A stretch of 64,000 bases of DNA from Anaeromyces robustus (GCA_002104895.1 MCFG01000229.1:1-64000), one strand, 5' to 3'. Numbered from the stretch's first letter, positions 25,165 to 38,771 are shown. Translations and numbers: made by a program. Notes: generated from the sequence alone by a model not told the origin.

Positions 25165-27702
25165 TTATTTTTCTTGATTTTCCCAAATACCTTTTAATGG
25201 GTAAATAGTAATATTAGCTTTAACTTCTTCTCCTTCAACAAAAACACTAGTTCCTAAACTATTTAAGCTTGGATAAATAACATTAGCTCCTATAATAGTA
25301 TTATCTTGAGCAAAGACTTCAACACTGGCTCTATCAACAAAAATATGCATATCAATACTACCATCAGCATTTAATTTCATAGCTTGAGAATCAACAATTT
25401 TGAAAATATCTGAAAGCATCTTACCAGATTTACTTCTATCAATAACAATTTTTTCATTGATAACATCATAGTAAATAAGAGTTTCTTCATCATTACCAAC
25501 TCTAGTACGGAAACCAACTTTTTCAGTACTTTTAGATGGATAAAAAGTAGCAATAATTTCATATTTTTCACCTTTGAAATCATTTAATAAATCATTATTT
25601 TTAGTGATAGTAACATTATCCCATTGTTTCATTTCAGAAGTAATACGTAATTCTTCATATTTTTTAATTGGTGATTGCATTAAAAGATAAGTATCTCCTT
25701 CCTTTTTAAGATCAAGTTTAAGATTAAGATTAAAAGTACCATTGAAATCTTGTTCTAATTTTTTAGCAGCTATCTTAGCATAATCATCCCAACAATTCAT
25801 CCAATTTAATTCAATAATATCTGGAAGAGTTGGATTAGCTTCAGTTCCAAAATCTTGAATATAATAAGTCATAGCAGCATAAGAATCTTTACCAAAGTTC
25901 ATAAGACCATCTTTTGTTTTATATTCATCATCTGGAAGATATGTCCATTTACCATTAACTTTTCTTAAATCTCCTACTTTGTAATAACGTCCACCTCTTG
26001 AAAGAACCCATTTAATTTTACCATCATCTGCTTTAATTGGATATAAATCTGGACATTCTGTATCAATATCTGGATAATTAGATTCAGGTTCCCAATCAAT
26101 AAGATTATCAGAAGAATAAAGTCTAAGAGGACCACCAGCAACAACCATAAACCATTTATTTTCCCAATGGAATACTTTTGGATCTCTAAAATCTATTGAT
26201 TTTAATTCATCTTCAGTCCAATCTACTATAATTTTATCTAATTTAGTCCATGTGATACCTTCATCTTCACTATAAGCAAGTTTAACTCTTTGTCCATTAC
26301 CATCAACAGAAATGAAAGCAATAAGACCACCTTTATCACTTTTAAATAAACCAGAATCATTATGAATATCAGCAACAATCGAACCTGAAAACATAGCACC
26401 ATTAGCATCTGGATATAAAGCAATTGGAAATTCTTTCCAATGAAGAAGATCAGTACTTATAGCATGAGCCCAATGCATAGGTCCCCATTGAAGATCATCA
26501 TAAAATTGGAAAAATAAATGATACTTACCATTATAATAAACTAAACCATTTGGATCATTAGCCCAACCTTCCTTTAATGAAAAATGATATTGATCACGAT
26601 ATTGTTCATTATAATAAATATTATCTTCTTTAAATCTATGAACATTCATACGATAAATAACAGAAGCAGATTTCTTGTCATCAGAAATAATAGTACTCTT
26701 AACAGAAATATAATTTATACCTAATTCAACTGGAATATCTTCACCTTCTTTATAAATTTTACCATCTTTATCAATAATTTCAATGATAGCATTATCATTC
26801 ATTTTGAAAGTATTAATTTTAATAGTAGAAGCATTATAATCAACATATTGAATTCTAATTGGTTCAGTAGAAACAAATGGAGATTGATCTTCAACAGTAC
26901 CGACAGATGATGTAATCTTAATATCTTTTAAAAGAGGATTAAAATTATTATTAATTTCTTTGAAATAAGTATTTTGGAATAGAACTTTAGTATTTTTATT
27001 TAATAAACCGAAAACACCATCACCAATGAAGGTATTTTGACCTTTATCATCATATTGTAAAACATAATCACCGGTACTAGCAATAAGAATTTCATTAATG
27101 TAGAAAAGAATCCAAGAATCATAAGCAACAACTTTTAAATTATACTTTTCATTCTTAGTAGCTTCAATTTCTTTTTCATCTATTAATTGTAAAACTTCAT
27201 TCTTTTGCCATCTATAAAATTTACATTTATGAGTAGAAACATTAATTTCAGCAATATAACATTCTTTATTATTCATATCACGATTACTACGGAAAATGAG
27301 AGAAGCAGAACCTTCATGGATTTTAAAAGTTAAATCAGTAGAATATACAAAATTTGAAGCATTTTTGATTGAGAAAGCATAACTATCACCTTTTCCGATA
27401 GAATTACTTAAAAGCCCATCCTTAGTGATTTTCCAACTACCTTTACCAACATAAGATAATTTACCAATATTATTAGAGTAATTCTTTAAAGACTTATTCT
27501 TTGAAGATGAAACAGCTATTGGTGTAGTTTTAGTTTTAGCAACAGTTTTAGTAATTGTAATTGTTTTACTGACTTGGTAATTTCTTTTAATTATATCTCT
27601 AGCATTATTCATCTCCATTTCAGGATCCCTTAAGCGATCTAAAGCACCAGCGGAAGCAATGAGAGAAAAGCATAATATTTTATAAATAATATTATATTTC
27701 AT
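25165..27702 (-). CDS. GH32 beta-fructosidase/levanase-like enzyme, copy 2, secreted
   Basis: A single-exon gene encoding 845 residues. It begins with a signal peptide (MKYNIIYKILCFSLIASAGA, likely cut near residue 20) and a Thr/Lys/Ser-rich linker (about 40-78). A LamG/concanavalin-like sandwich (about 80-250) comes next, followed by a cadherin-like beta-sandwich (about 258-357) ending VIYRMNVHR. The GH32 propeller starts near 367 and the C-terminal sandwich runs from about 670 to the end. Catalytic residues are Asp383 in WANDPNG, Asp507 in RDP and Glu549 in ECP, all present. The likely role is extracellular hydrolysis of plant sucrose or fructan. The exact specificity (invertase, inulinase or levanase) cannot be read from sequence alone. 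This is the complete, secreted member of a tandem pair with copy 1 about 1.8 kb downstream. The absence of introns and the Firmicute-like domain order suggest horizontal acquisition (inference). Confidence 0.93.
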   Translation of the reverse strand: MKYNIIYKILCFSLIASAGALDRLRDPEMEMNNARDIIKRNYQVSKTITITKTVAKTKTTPIAVSSSKNKSLKNYSNNIGKLSYVGKGSWKITKDGLLSNSIGKGDSYAFSIKNASNFVYSTDLTFKIHEGSASLIFRSNRDMNNKECYIAEINVSTHKCKFYRWQKNEVLQLIDEKEIEATKNEKYNLKVVAYDSWILFYINEILIASTGDYVLQYDDKGQNTFIGDGVFGLLNKNTKVLFQNTYFKEINNNFNPLLKDIKITSSVGTVEDQSPFVSTEPIRIQYVDYNASTIKINTFKMNDNAIIEIIDKDGKIYKEGEDIPVELGINYISVKSTIISDDKKSASVIYRMNVHRFKEDNIYYNEQYRDQYHFSLKEGWANDPNGLVYYNGKYHLFFQFYDDLQWGPMHWAHAISTDLLHWKEFPIALYPDANGAMFSGSIVADIHNDSGLFKSDKGGLIAFISVDGNGQRVKLAYSEDEGITWTKLDKIIVDWTEDELKSIDFRDPKVFHWENKWFMVVAGGPLRLYSSDNLIDWEPESNYPDIDTECPDLYPIKADDGKIKWVLSRGGRYYKVGDLRKVNGKWTYLPDDEYKTKDGLMNFGKDSYAAMTYYIQDFGTEANPTLPDIIELNWMNCWDDYAKIAAKKLEQDFNGTFNLNLKLDLKKEGDTYLLMQSPIKKYEELRITSEMKQWDNVTITKNNDLLNDFKGEKYEIIATFYPSKSTEKVGFRTRVGNDEETLIYYDVINEKIVIDRSKSGKMLSDIFKIVDSQAMKLNADGSIDMHIFVDRASVEVFAQDNTIIGANVIYPSLNSLGTSVFVEGEEVKANITIYPLKGIWENQEK

Positions 27703-28855
27703 TTTTAAACTATTTATTTATTTAATATATATATATTTTATTTGTTTACTAATATAATTAGTATAAAAATATTTATATATTTTAATAATAATATATAATC
27801 AATATATATTTAGTAAAGTTTTGAATTCAAGATTTATTTTATTTTGCTTTTTTTTTTCTTTTTCTATCTTTGTAGAAAAATATTTGGAAATTTAAAAAAA
27901 AAGTAGAAGAAAATACTTGCTTATATATAAAAAAAATTTCATTATGTTATATATATATTTCTTGTATTTTACAATTATTAATTATTTATGCATTAAAACT
28001 ATATGGCAAAAAAAAAATTATAAATCTCCATTTTTCACATAATACTATTTTACCAAGCTCAAATATATATTAATATTTATTAAATAAAATAACGAATTAT
28101 ATTTTAATATATAGTAATTAATTATCATTATATCTCCATTCTTAATGTATATAAATTGAGTAGTAATTAAAGTTTATTAAAATTATATAAATATTTATTA
28201 AAACAATAGAATTATTAAAATTTAATTAGGCTTAAAAAAAAAAAAAATAAAATTTTTCCACAAGACAAATTAATTTTATTATTATTATTATTATTATTCA
28301 CTCCTTTAATCTTGGATTTTTAAAATGCTATTAATAGAAAAAGTAAACATATAAAAAAAAATTAAATAAATTATGGTAATTTATATAAATAAATAATAAA
28401 ATAATAAATGAAAAACCAATATATTAAATAAAAAAATAGTTGAAATTTTATACAACATTTTAACGTCTACTAAAGAAAATAAAATATTGAGTGTTATGTT
28501 TTAATTCATTTATTTATTATAATTACTATATTATTTATATAAAAGCATACTAATAAAGTATAAAATAAATAATAAATAAATAGATATATTATTTTTTTTA
28601 TAAAGTAATAAATATTACAACATTAAATAAATAATTGTTTTACCATAAATATTTAATTTCATAAAAAAAAGAAAGAAATTTTTTTTATGGTTATTTTTTT
28701 TTTTTGTGGCTATTTATATATTAATTACCCATTTGTATATATTATTATTTTTTTTTTATAACATAATTATAATTCAATGTATGTAATTATTTACATATTA
28801 ATTAATTAGGTAATGTAACACATAAATTATATTTATTTAATTAATATTTTAATTT

Positions 28856-28897
<42 letters not shown>

Positions 28898-30346
28898 AAA
28901 GAATTATTTATTATAAATATTTAAAAAAGTTAGTCATTAGAGTGATTAAATGAAAAAAAGAAAAAAATTTTTTTTTGTAAAGATTTTTTAATATATTTTA
29001 ATATTAAATATTGAATATTACAAAAATTATATCTTTACTAATCGGAATTTTATTTTTCATTTGATTGGTAAAATTTATAAAAAAAAAAAACATTTTCATT
29101 TTTTTTATTTTAATGTCATAATTAAATAATAAAAAATTTTTTTTTCTAACAATATAAAACCAAAATTGTTTAAGTCCTTTATTATTATTATATTAAAAAA
29201 ATAAAATAATAATTACTTAAAAAAGGAATTAAATAAAAAAAAATGAAAAATTATATAATTTATTTAATAATAAAAGGGAGAAATTGCATTTTACAAAAAA
29301 AAAAAAAAAATAGATAAAAAAAAAAAAGAAATATTATTAAAAATAATTAAAAATATTAAGTAATATTTAAAGATATTAAAATATATATTAAAAAAGTATT
29401 ATAAATATCCTCAAGTAAGATTATTACATGTATTTTCAAGTTATTATTATTTTATACTAAATAACTAAGCTAATACTGATAATAAATGATAATAATTTTA
29501 TTTTATTGTTGTCATTCACTGCTATTTTTTTGTTCTAACATTGGTATTAATTAATTTTTTATCTATAAAATGTAAAATGTGGAAAATAATCAGTTTTTAA
29601 AGAAGTAATTTCTAAAAATTTTACTAAATAATAAAATATATAATAAAATATTTTAAAAAAACAAAAAAGTGTTCATATTTATTTTTTACTAATTTAATTT
29701 GATTTTTTAAAAAAAATTTAATAACTGAATTATTAATTATTTAATTAAATTTTGACAATGGAAAATTTTTTTTAAAAAAATAACAAAATGTTTTTTTTTT
29801 AAATTAAATTAAAAAAGCCGTAAAATTTACTGTCGTACAAAAAAGCATATCGTATTTATTTTTTAATAATTTTAAGTACAAAAAAAAATTTTTTAAATTT
29901 TTAAATATGTTATAATATTTTTAATTAAATATAATTTTTTTTTTTGTTTTTTCTTTTGTTTTTAATAATTAATATGAAATAATGTGGAATAATTATAACG
30001 TCAAATATTATATTATATTGTTTTTTATAATTAATTTTTTTTTAAAGTATTAAATATATGGTCTATAATAACTCTATTTTTCACTTCATTATTATTATAT
30101 GCCAATACAGTAAATAAGAAACATATATTTATTTTGTATTTTTAAATAAGGAGTAAAAACAATTAATGATAGAAAAAGGAAGTCCAAAGTTTATTAATTA
30201 TTAACTTTGTGTTAAATTTTTACTTTTTTCCTTTTTTTTTTTTTGTTGACAAATAATTAAAAAAGTTTCTTTTACTTTATTAAATTTTATTATTAAATAT
30301 ATAATTTCTAATTATTATTACTATTAATATATTTTAGTAATAATTA

Positions 30347-30467
<121 letters not shown>

Positions 30468-32019
30468 TTTAAAAAAAGTAAAAATTCTTTCTTTTTTTAT
30501 TTATTGATTATAATATATAATAAATACAATGCTTTAACAATCCTTTTTTTTTTAATTGTATTATTAAATTTATATATATATAAAAAATTAATGATACAAA
30601 CAAAAGTAAGAATCCATAAATTTTTTTAATTATAATATTAAATAGTTTTTATTAATCATTGATTTAATTGAATTAAATTAACAAATAATTAATAAAACAC
30701 AATTAAAATATTATTATAAAGCATTTATTGATTAAAAATTTTGTTTTAATTTTTTTATAAGTTAATAAAATCTTATAATTTTAATATAATATATATATTA
30801 TATGTATATTTTAAATATATTTCAAAAACTAAGAGTTTTTATAATATTTAAAAAGTATTTTTTTTTTGAAATGCTTGTATAAATTAATATTTAAATTACG
30901 AAATTTATTAATATCTATTGATTATATTATTTCTAATTATGGCTTTTTATATATTATAAATTATTAATGAAATACATGAAAAGAATTTAAAGGTATTATG
31001 GCCTTTATTAAACTATTTTATAAATGTAAAAATAAAATTGTTTAAAAAGATATTTCTTCATATAATTCAATATATATACTATTAATATTTAATAATAAAA
31101 AAAACTTTATTTTATTCACGAACAAATTAAAAATATTTGATTTATCACCATTTGATAATGACGATGAAAATAAAATAAAATTTTATCATCATCTTAAATT
31201 TTTTTTTAAATAAAAATTTATTTTTTGATTACATAAGTTGTATAATTATTATATGAGCCTTTATATATTTATAATTTATAAATTTTTTATATAGAATATT
31301 AATATTTTATTAAAAAAAATATTAAATTATCTATGTCTGAAAAAATAAAATTCATATATATATATATTTTTAAAAAAACGTAATTTCTTTAATATATAAA
31401 TATTTCTATAAAAATATTTATAGAGTACAGTATATTGATAAATATATATATTTGAATTATTAATAATTATTTAACATTATATATAATTATTTTTTTTTCA
31501 TGGTTTATTTAATTAATATATTATTTTTAAGTCGAAGCTAATAATCATTAGGATAAATAGATTTTTCCTCAAAAAATAATATATTTTATTATATTTTATA
31601 AAGTTTTTTATTTTTACTTTAAATTAATTTTATTATTTTTATTTCCCTTTTTTTTTATCGAATAAATATTTTTAAAAATAATATAAAGACTAAAATATTA
31701 TCTATTCTTGTATTAAATACACTAAAGATATACTATAATTAGATATTATGTTAATTTAAATATATTTCAAAACAAAAATAATAACAATAAAGAATTTTTG
31801 ATATTAGTTAAGCCGATGATGAAGGTAAACAATTTATATAATAAATTATTTTATCATTATATAAATGTATATCTAAAGACTATTTTATTTCATAATAAAT
31901 AGTAAGATGAAATTTTTTTATAAAGTTTTTTTATGTGAAAATTTTTAATATTTTTAATAAAAAAATTTGTAATACTTAAAAACTATCATTTTTTATAAAT
32001 AATAATAAATAATAAAAAT

Positions 32020-32102
32020 AATAAATAAATAATAATAATAATAATAATAAATAATAATAATAATAATAAATAATAATAAATAATAATAATAATAATAATA
32101 AC

Positions 32103-32133
<31 letters not shown>

Positions 32134-32191
32134 CATAATAATAATAATAATAACATAATAATAACATAATAATAATAATAATAATATAATA

Positions 32192-32229
<38 letters not shown>

Positions 32230-32234
32230 TAATA

Positions 32235-32332
<98 letters not shown>

Positions 32333-32333
32333 G
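32020..32333. repeat. Compound AAT microsatellite, about 310 bp
   Basis: Long AAT array with AACAT and ATAAT interruptions in its left half and pure AAT to the right. It ends in a short TAG/TAGTAG run. It is intergenic. Confidence 0.88.
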
Positions 32334-32948
32334 TAGTAGTAGTAGTTGAAGTAGAAGAAGAAATACTAGAAGCAGTAATAATAATATATATAATAACAAT
32401 TGATAATATTATAATAATAATTAATATTTTATAAAATTTATAATATTAAATTTTTATAATTATAAGAATACATTTAAAATAAATTATTTATATAATACAT
32501 AAAAATTTATTATCAAATGTTATCCAATAATATAAAAGTATTATGTTGATTTTTTTTTTTTTTTTTTTTTTTTGACAAAAGAATTATAAATTATTATAAA
32601 TTTCTTAATGCATATTTAAAATATACCTATATAATAATTATTATTATTAGTAACTATACTTTAGAATTATATCAATTAAGAATATTGTATGTATAATTGA
32701 ATTTGCTTAATAAATAATAATTTTATTTAAAAACATTTTTTTTGTTTAATTATGTTTAATTATTAATTTATATTAATTAGTAATTAATTTTATAATTAAA
32801 AATTTACATTTCATTTCAATTAACAATTATTATTAATTTAATTTATATTAACATTTAAAATATAAATATAATAATGTATATATATATATATTTGGAAAAA
32901 AAAATTAAATACTAAGTATAAAATATAAAGTATAGATAATTATTGAAA

Positions 32949-35900
32949 ATGACATCATTAGAAATTTCACTATCGAAGGAAATTATTTCGGATCATTTTG
33001 GTCCAATAGTAGAGGTAATAAATTATTATTGTAAGATGAAATATAATTTATGCAATATACTAAAATCTTATTTATCATATTTTGCGTTTATTTTCAATAT
33101 TTTCAATATTTTTATAATATATAATATAATATCATTATACATATATAGAAAGTTTGTACAATACTTATATCAAAAGATCGATTATTAATTAGTCAAATTG
33201 TAAATTTAACAAAATTAACAAGACGACAAGTAGAAGAAGCTTTATTTATATTAATTCAACAAAATATTGTAAAATATGCAGAAAAACCAAGAACACCATT
33301 AAATTATTATTCAGTAGATATTAATGAAGTATTAATGAGAATTCATTTTCCTTTATTTATACATACTTTAAAAGAAATTTTTGGAACTGATGTAACTATA
33401 TTTTATTTTATATTATTTTATTTTTTATTATGATATTTTATTTTTTATTATTTTATATTATATTATTTTATATTATATTATAGTATTTTATATTATATTA
33501 TATTATATTGTTTTATTTTAATTTATTTTATTTTTTTTTCGTTTTTCAGTTATTGAAATTAAAAATTAAAATGTTTTTTTTTTATTCATTTGAAATTTCA
33601 AAATTTAATTAATATTATATAATGATATAATATTATATACATATAATATAAAAAAATATTTTTGTAACAATAATAAAAGGGTGAAGAAATAGCAAAATTA
33701 TTATTATTACATGGAAGATTATCATTAACTAAACTTTTAACTTATGTAGAAGGTAATTCTTAATGTCAGAAGTTTAATATTAATACTTAATACAACACGT
33801 TATATATATTTTTAAATGAATATTAAAAAATCAATTAATAATTTAAATTTTATGCCTAAAATAATGTTAATAAATATAATATTAAATAATAAAGATAAAG
33901 AATCTATAAAAAATACTTTTTGTAGTATGGTCGCAACTGGTTTTATTATTGCAGTTAGACCTGAAGATTCAATTTCAATGATTGATAAATTATTAGCTGA
34001 AGAAGATATTGAAGTTTCTAAGTTAGGTGCATCATTAAAAGCTAACGATGTTAATAGAATTCGTGTTTCATTAGCTGTTAGAGCTGAAAATGAATATGAT
34101 AATAATGTTGCAACAGGAATGGTATATATTTTTAAAAAATAATAATAATTATAATAGTTATAATAAAATAGTTATACACAATTAATAAATTGTAACAATT
34201 TTTTTTTTCTCATTTAGAAAAGAAAAGCTATATCAAATTATGATGAATATCCATCAAAAGTAAATAATTAATTGATAATATTCAATATTAAAAATAATTA
34301 AACAGCTTGAGTATAAATTTGAATATTAATTGTTATTTTAATAATTTTTATATAATATTTATCACCATTTTAATAATATAAAGAATGTTTATAATTCAGT
34401 TAGTGACATTGATGTAAGTAAATTATATATTTATGTATTGATTTATTATTTAAATATTATATATTTAAGTTCATAATAATTAAATTATCATTGATACTTA
34501 TAAATATTTTTATATTTTAATTTTTTAGGAAAATATTATTTCAAGATTAAATTATAATAAATTACTTGTTCATTGTCGAAACAAAGTTAGTATATTTCTA
34601 TAAATAGATAAAAAATCATGCACATTTATTAATATGAATTTTTGTATATTTTTATTTTAAAGAGTGTTATTAATTTAGTAAAAGAAAGATTAACTCCTTC
34701 TGCAGCTGAATTAATGAAAGAAATATTGAAAATATATACAGAAGATTTTAATGATTGTAAAAGAAATTCTGTTGCTGGTAATTATTATATATATTTTCAT
34801 TATATATTATTATAACTTTTAGAATAGTAAATAAAATTTAATAATAAAGTAACATCACTAAAAAAATTACCTATATTTTTTTATACATTTATTTATATAT
34901 TCATATATATATACTTTTTTTTTTTTTTTTTTACATTATATAATAATATATATATAATGTTATAATTATTAATAATAAGGCCCATTTTCTTCAGCACAAT
35001 TAACATATAAAATTTCAGATATAAAGTTAAAAATTGATTATTCAAAAGGTGGAGGTTCAAAAAATCCTATTGTTGATTACTTGGAAACATATAGATTAGA
35101 TTCAGTAAAATTTTTAACAAAAGATGCAGATAGAGGAAATGGAGATTATTATATAAATATCCTTTTATAATAATAATATTAATAATTATATATATAATAT
35201 ATATATTATATTTAAAAAAATTGTTAACTTTTTGTTAAATATATATGTATATATTACCTTAACTATAAAATTTATTTTTTATTTTATTTTATTTTATAAA
35301 ATACATTTCAAAGAAATAAATAATTATATGAAAATCGATTTAATAGGAAATAGTATTAAAGAAAAATATGGTAAGAATAGTATGAGACTTTGGAAGATAT
35401 TGTTAGATAAAGGAAAATTTGATGAAAAACAAGTAAGTAATAATTTAATAATCTTAATGTTATAATTATAATAATTATTATATATAATATTAATTTTATT
35501 TAATTTTATTATATATATATTTTTTTAAAAAGATTGCAAAAGTTGCATTGGTATCACATGTTGAAGCTCGTAAATGCTTATTTGAATTGTTAAATGCCGG
35601 ATACACATATTTACAAGTAATAAATTAAATAATTTTTACATTTTTTTTTTAATATTATTAATATAAGAATATATTGATTTATATGTTTTTTTTTTTTTTT
35701 TTTATTTTTTTTTATTTTTTTTTTTTTTTTAATTTATTTATTTATTTATATATAAATTTATTAAAATAAATTATAGGAAATTCCTAAAACTATAGATAGA
35801 AATACTATGAGATCTACTTTTCTTTGGTATACTGATATGAATAAAGTTGAAGAACAGTTGATTTCTGAATGCTATAAAGTATTAATTAATTTGAAAAAAA

Positions 35901-36091
35901 GAAGAAAGATTGAAATTGAAAAATTAAGTAAATTAATAGAAAAATCAGAAAGAGATGATGTAAAAAAAGATAAAAACTTGTTAAGTGAAGCTGAAATATT
36001 TGCCTTAGAAGAATTAAAGAAGATTATTAATAGAATTGATATATCTGAAATAGGAATTGGAAAAATGCTTTTAATTTTGAAAGAATATTAG
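32949..36091 (+). CDS. POLR3C: RNA polymerase III subunit RPC3/RPC82
   Basis: Subunit of the Pol III-specific RPC3-RPC6-RPC7 subcomplex, which acts in initiation at tRNA, 5S and other small-RNA genes. Twelve exons: 32949-33014, 33149-33391, 33680-33752, 33895-34121, 34218-34259, 34384-34413, 34529-34585, 34663-34777, 34980-35156, 35305-35432, 35533-35616 and 35777-36091. They encode 518 residues (human 534). Recognisable blocks, in order: the first winged helix (MTSLEISLSKEIISDHFGPI), GEEIAKLLLLHGRLSLTKLL, PFSSAQLTYKISDIKLKI, and the C-terminal segment ARKCLFELLNAGYTYLQEIP leading to STFLWYTDMNKVEEQL. Exon 4's start is uncertain (33895 or 33901, both in frame), and the tiny exon 6 is the least certain. 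The intron 35157-35304 lacks GT-AG borders; see the separate entry. Confidence 0.9.
35157..35304 (+). other. Probable U12-type AT-AC intron in POLR3C
   Basis: The upstream exon ends GGAGATTATTATATAA. The next bases are ATATCCTTTT, an exact match to the minor-spliceosome donor. A TACCTTAACT element at 35255-35264 matches the U12 branch-point consensus TTCCTTAACT at 9 of 10 positions. Joining after AC at 35304 restores phase 1 and yields YYINFKEINN then YMKIDLIG, which aligns without gaps to the YVINLHKALA region of human POLR3C. No in-frame GT-AG alternative keeps this block. The distance from branch point to acceptor is about 42 nt, longer than usual for U12 introns, so the acceptor or branch site is the weakest element. 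Confidence 0.7.
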
Positions 36092-36771
36092 AATTTTAAT
36101 AATAATAATAATGATAATTTATTTTATATTTTTTTTTATTTTTTTATTTTTTTATTTTTTTATTTTTTTTTTTAAAAAAAATATGAAAAATAAAGAATAA
36201 AAAATATAAAAAAGAATAAAAATAAAGAAATTGTTAATACAAATAATAACTATATTAATAGACAAATTAATAGATAATTTATTTTTTCTTTTTTATTTCA
36301 ATATTATTTAATTATTTAATATCAAACTTATTAATTTATTCATAAATAAAAAAATAAAAATAAAAATATAACATATATATATATATAAACAACAATGAAA
36401 AACTCTTTTTTTTACAAATAATATAGCAAATAATAAATCATTTGAAATTACAATATCCTATAATATATATATATTATTATTTTATTCTTTTGTTAATAAT
36501 TATTATATATAATAATTTATAGTTTCATTTTTTTTTTTTTTTTTTATTAATTATTTTTATTAATTCTTTTATTTATTATTAAAATTTTAAATTTTTAATT
36601 ATATAAATACATGAATAATTATAATTATATGTATTTTTTTTTTTTTTTTAGGAAAATAATTAAAAAGATATTTCAAAAAGTTTATGATAATAATTTATTT
36701 TATAAATGGTGCAAAAAAATATTTTTGTTGTCTTTTTAATTTTTGTTGTTGTCTATGTTTTTATTATTATA

Positions 36772-36803
<32 letters not shown>

Positions 36804-36872
36804 TATTATTATTATTTTATTTTTTTATAATTATAGATATAGTACCATATTTTTTATATATAATTTTCAATT
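36092..36872. other. Intergenic region between convergent genes
   Basis: About 780 bp between the ends of POLR3C and the STPG2-like gene. It has TTTTTATTTT runs and an ATT array near 36768-36815. No gene was seen. Confidence 0.65.
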
Positions 36873-38740
36873 TTATTTTAGAATAGTTTTGTCTTTATAT
36901 GTAATATTGAATGATTTTTTAATTAAACTTCCGTCATAATGAGGAGATAAATAATCACTAGGACCAGGAAGTTTATTATCTTTATAATCAAATCTTTCGG
37001 ACTAATTATTATTCATATTATTATTTTAAAATATATTTATTTAGTATATATTAATTATTTATTTATTAATAATAATAATATAATAAAAAAAAAAAAAAAT
37101 TACTTTTCCCATAAACGTTTCGTCTTTTACAGGTACATGGAAATTCTTCCTTCCAGGCAATGAAGGGTTATACAAACCTGGTGGTAAACGATTATTATCT
37201 TTATATATTATTTTATATATATTTATTATTGTTTAAAAGTATTTAATATTTATTTCCATAATATATTATAAATATTATTTAATATTTAAAGTAAAATATA
37301 TTATAGTTACTTATATTGAGATTAAATCTTGTTTTTAATGTTAAACCGATTTTTCCATGTGATTTTAACAGATTAAAAGCTTTATTTGAATCATACATGC
37401 CTGGAGCAGGATTGTCTAATAGTTATAATAATAATAATATAATAATATTAAAATTATTGTATAAAAGTTAATAAATATTATAAATATATATATATTTATG
37501 TATAATTTTTTAATCATATTATCTATTAAATACATTACCATTAACACCATATTTTGAAAAACGATCATGTTGAGTTCCGAATCCAATTTTTGCAGTATCA
37601 TCATCATTATAAATGATATTTTTATTTACTCCTTTAATTGGTTTATTCATTTTTATTTTAGATAAATTATTTGCTTTTTGATTAACTATTATTCCAGTTT
37701 TAAGTAAACTTTGTTCATCATATATATATGGATCTTTAACATCAGTTAAAGTTTTACTAAAGCTATCACCAATATAGTTATATTGACCTGGTCCAGGATT
37801 ACCTGACTTTTGTAATTAATATATTATTTTCATAATTTTATTTTTAATAAATATATATATTATTAATTGTTGATGTATATGGATTAATAAAATTATTATA
37901 ATTACATAAAAAAAAATAATATTTATGATTTAATACATACAACTTTTGATGAAGGGAATCTTTTTGAAGTAGTACCAAAACCATACATTTTTGATGTCGG
38001 TACTTTATGACGTATTAATGGATTATAATCATATTTCTAATATATAAAAATTTAAAAATTAAAAATAAAAATTTGTTAACAATTTTTTCATATATTAATT
38101 TATATAGTACAATATATACTAATATATATAGACTTTTAATATTTAATGAATAATTAATACTTACAACATTATATTGACCTGGTCCAGGCATAAGAGAATT
38201 TTCAAAATTATCTTTAAATCTATCTTCTTTTGATAAAGCACTTTTTCCTTTAGATCCTGTATGATATAAATAATTATTTTCATATTCATTAGTATGTTCA
38301 ATATCATAAGTCCCTGGTCCTGGTGCACAATTGTCTTTTATTGTTTTTTGAACATTGCAAAGTGTATTAATTGTTTTGAATCTTTCGTCTTTTCCACCTT
38401 TTATTATATATATAAAATATAATAAATAATTTAATATATATTCTTATTTGTCTTAATTTAACTTTTTATATATATAAAGTTAATTTAATTTTTTTTTTTT
38501 TTATTATTTTGTCTTAAAATAATTTTTATATATTCTTATTTATCCAAAAATAATTTTATACATAATTTTCCATATTTATTTTTTAAATATTTAATAATGT
38601 ATATATTTACCAAATAAAAATAATTCTTTCCTTTTTGATGCTGTTTTTGATGATGGAACTATATTTGTTTTATATGCTCCTGGTCCTGGTATATTCTACA
38701 TTGGATATTATTAAATTAATATATTTTAATTTATTAAATA

Positions 38741-38771
<31 letters not shown>

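Noticed and set aside
31976-32399. Poly-Leu/Tyr open frames
   Set aside because: They are readings of the compound AAT array in intergenic DNA.
35105-35110. GTAAAA as a conventional donor for the POLR3C intron
   Set aside because: It would delete the segment from VKFLTKDADR to YYIN, which aligns with conserved human POLR3C sequence. The AT-AC border keeps it.
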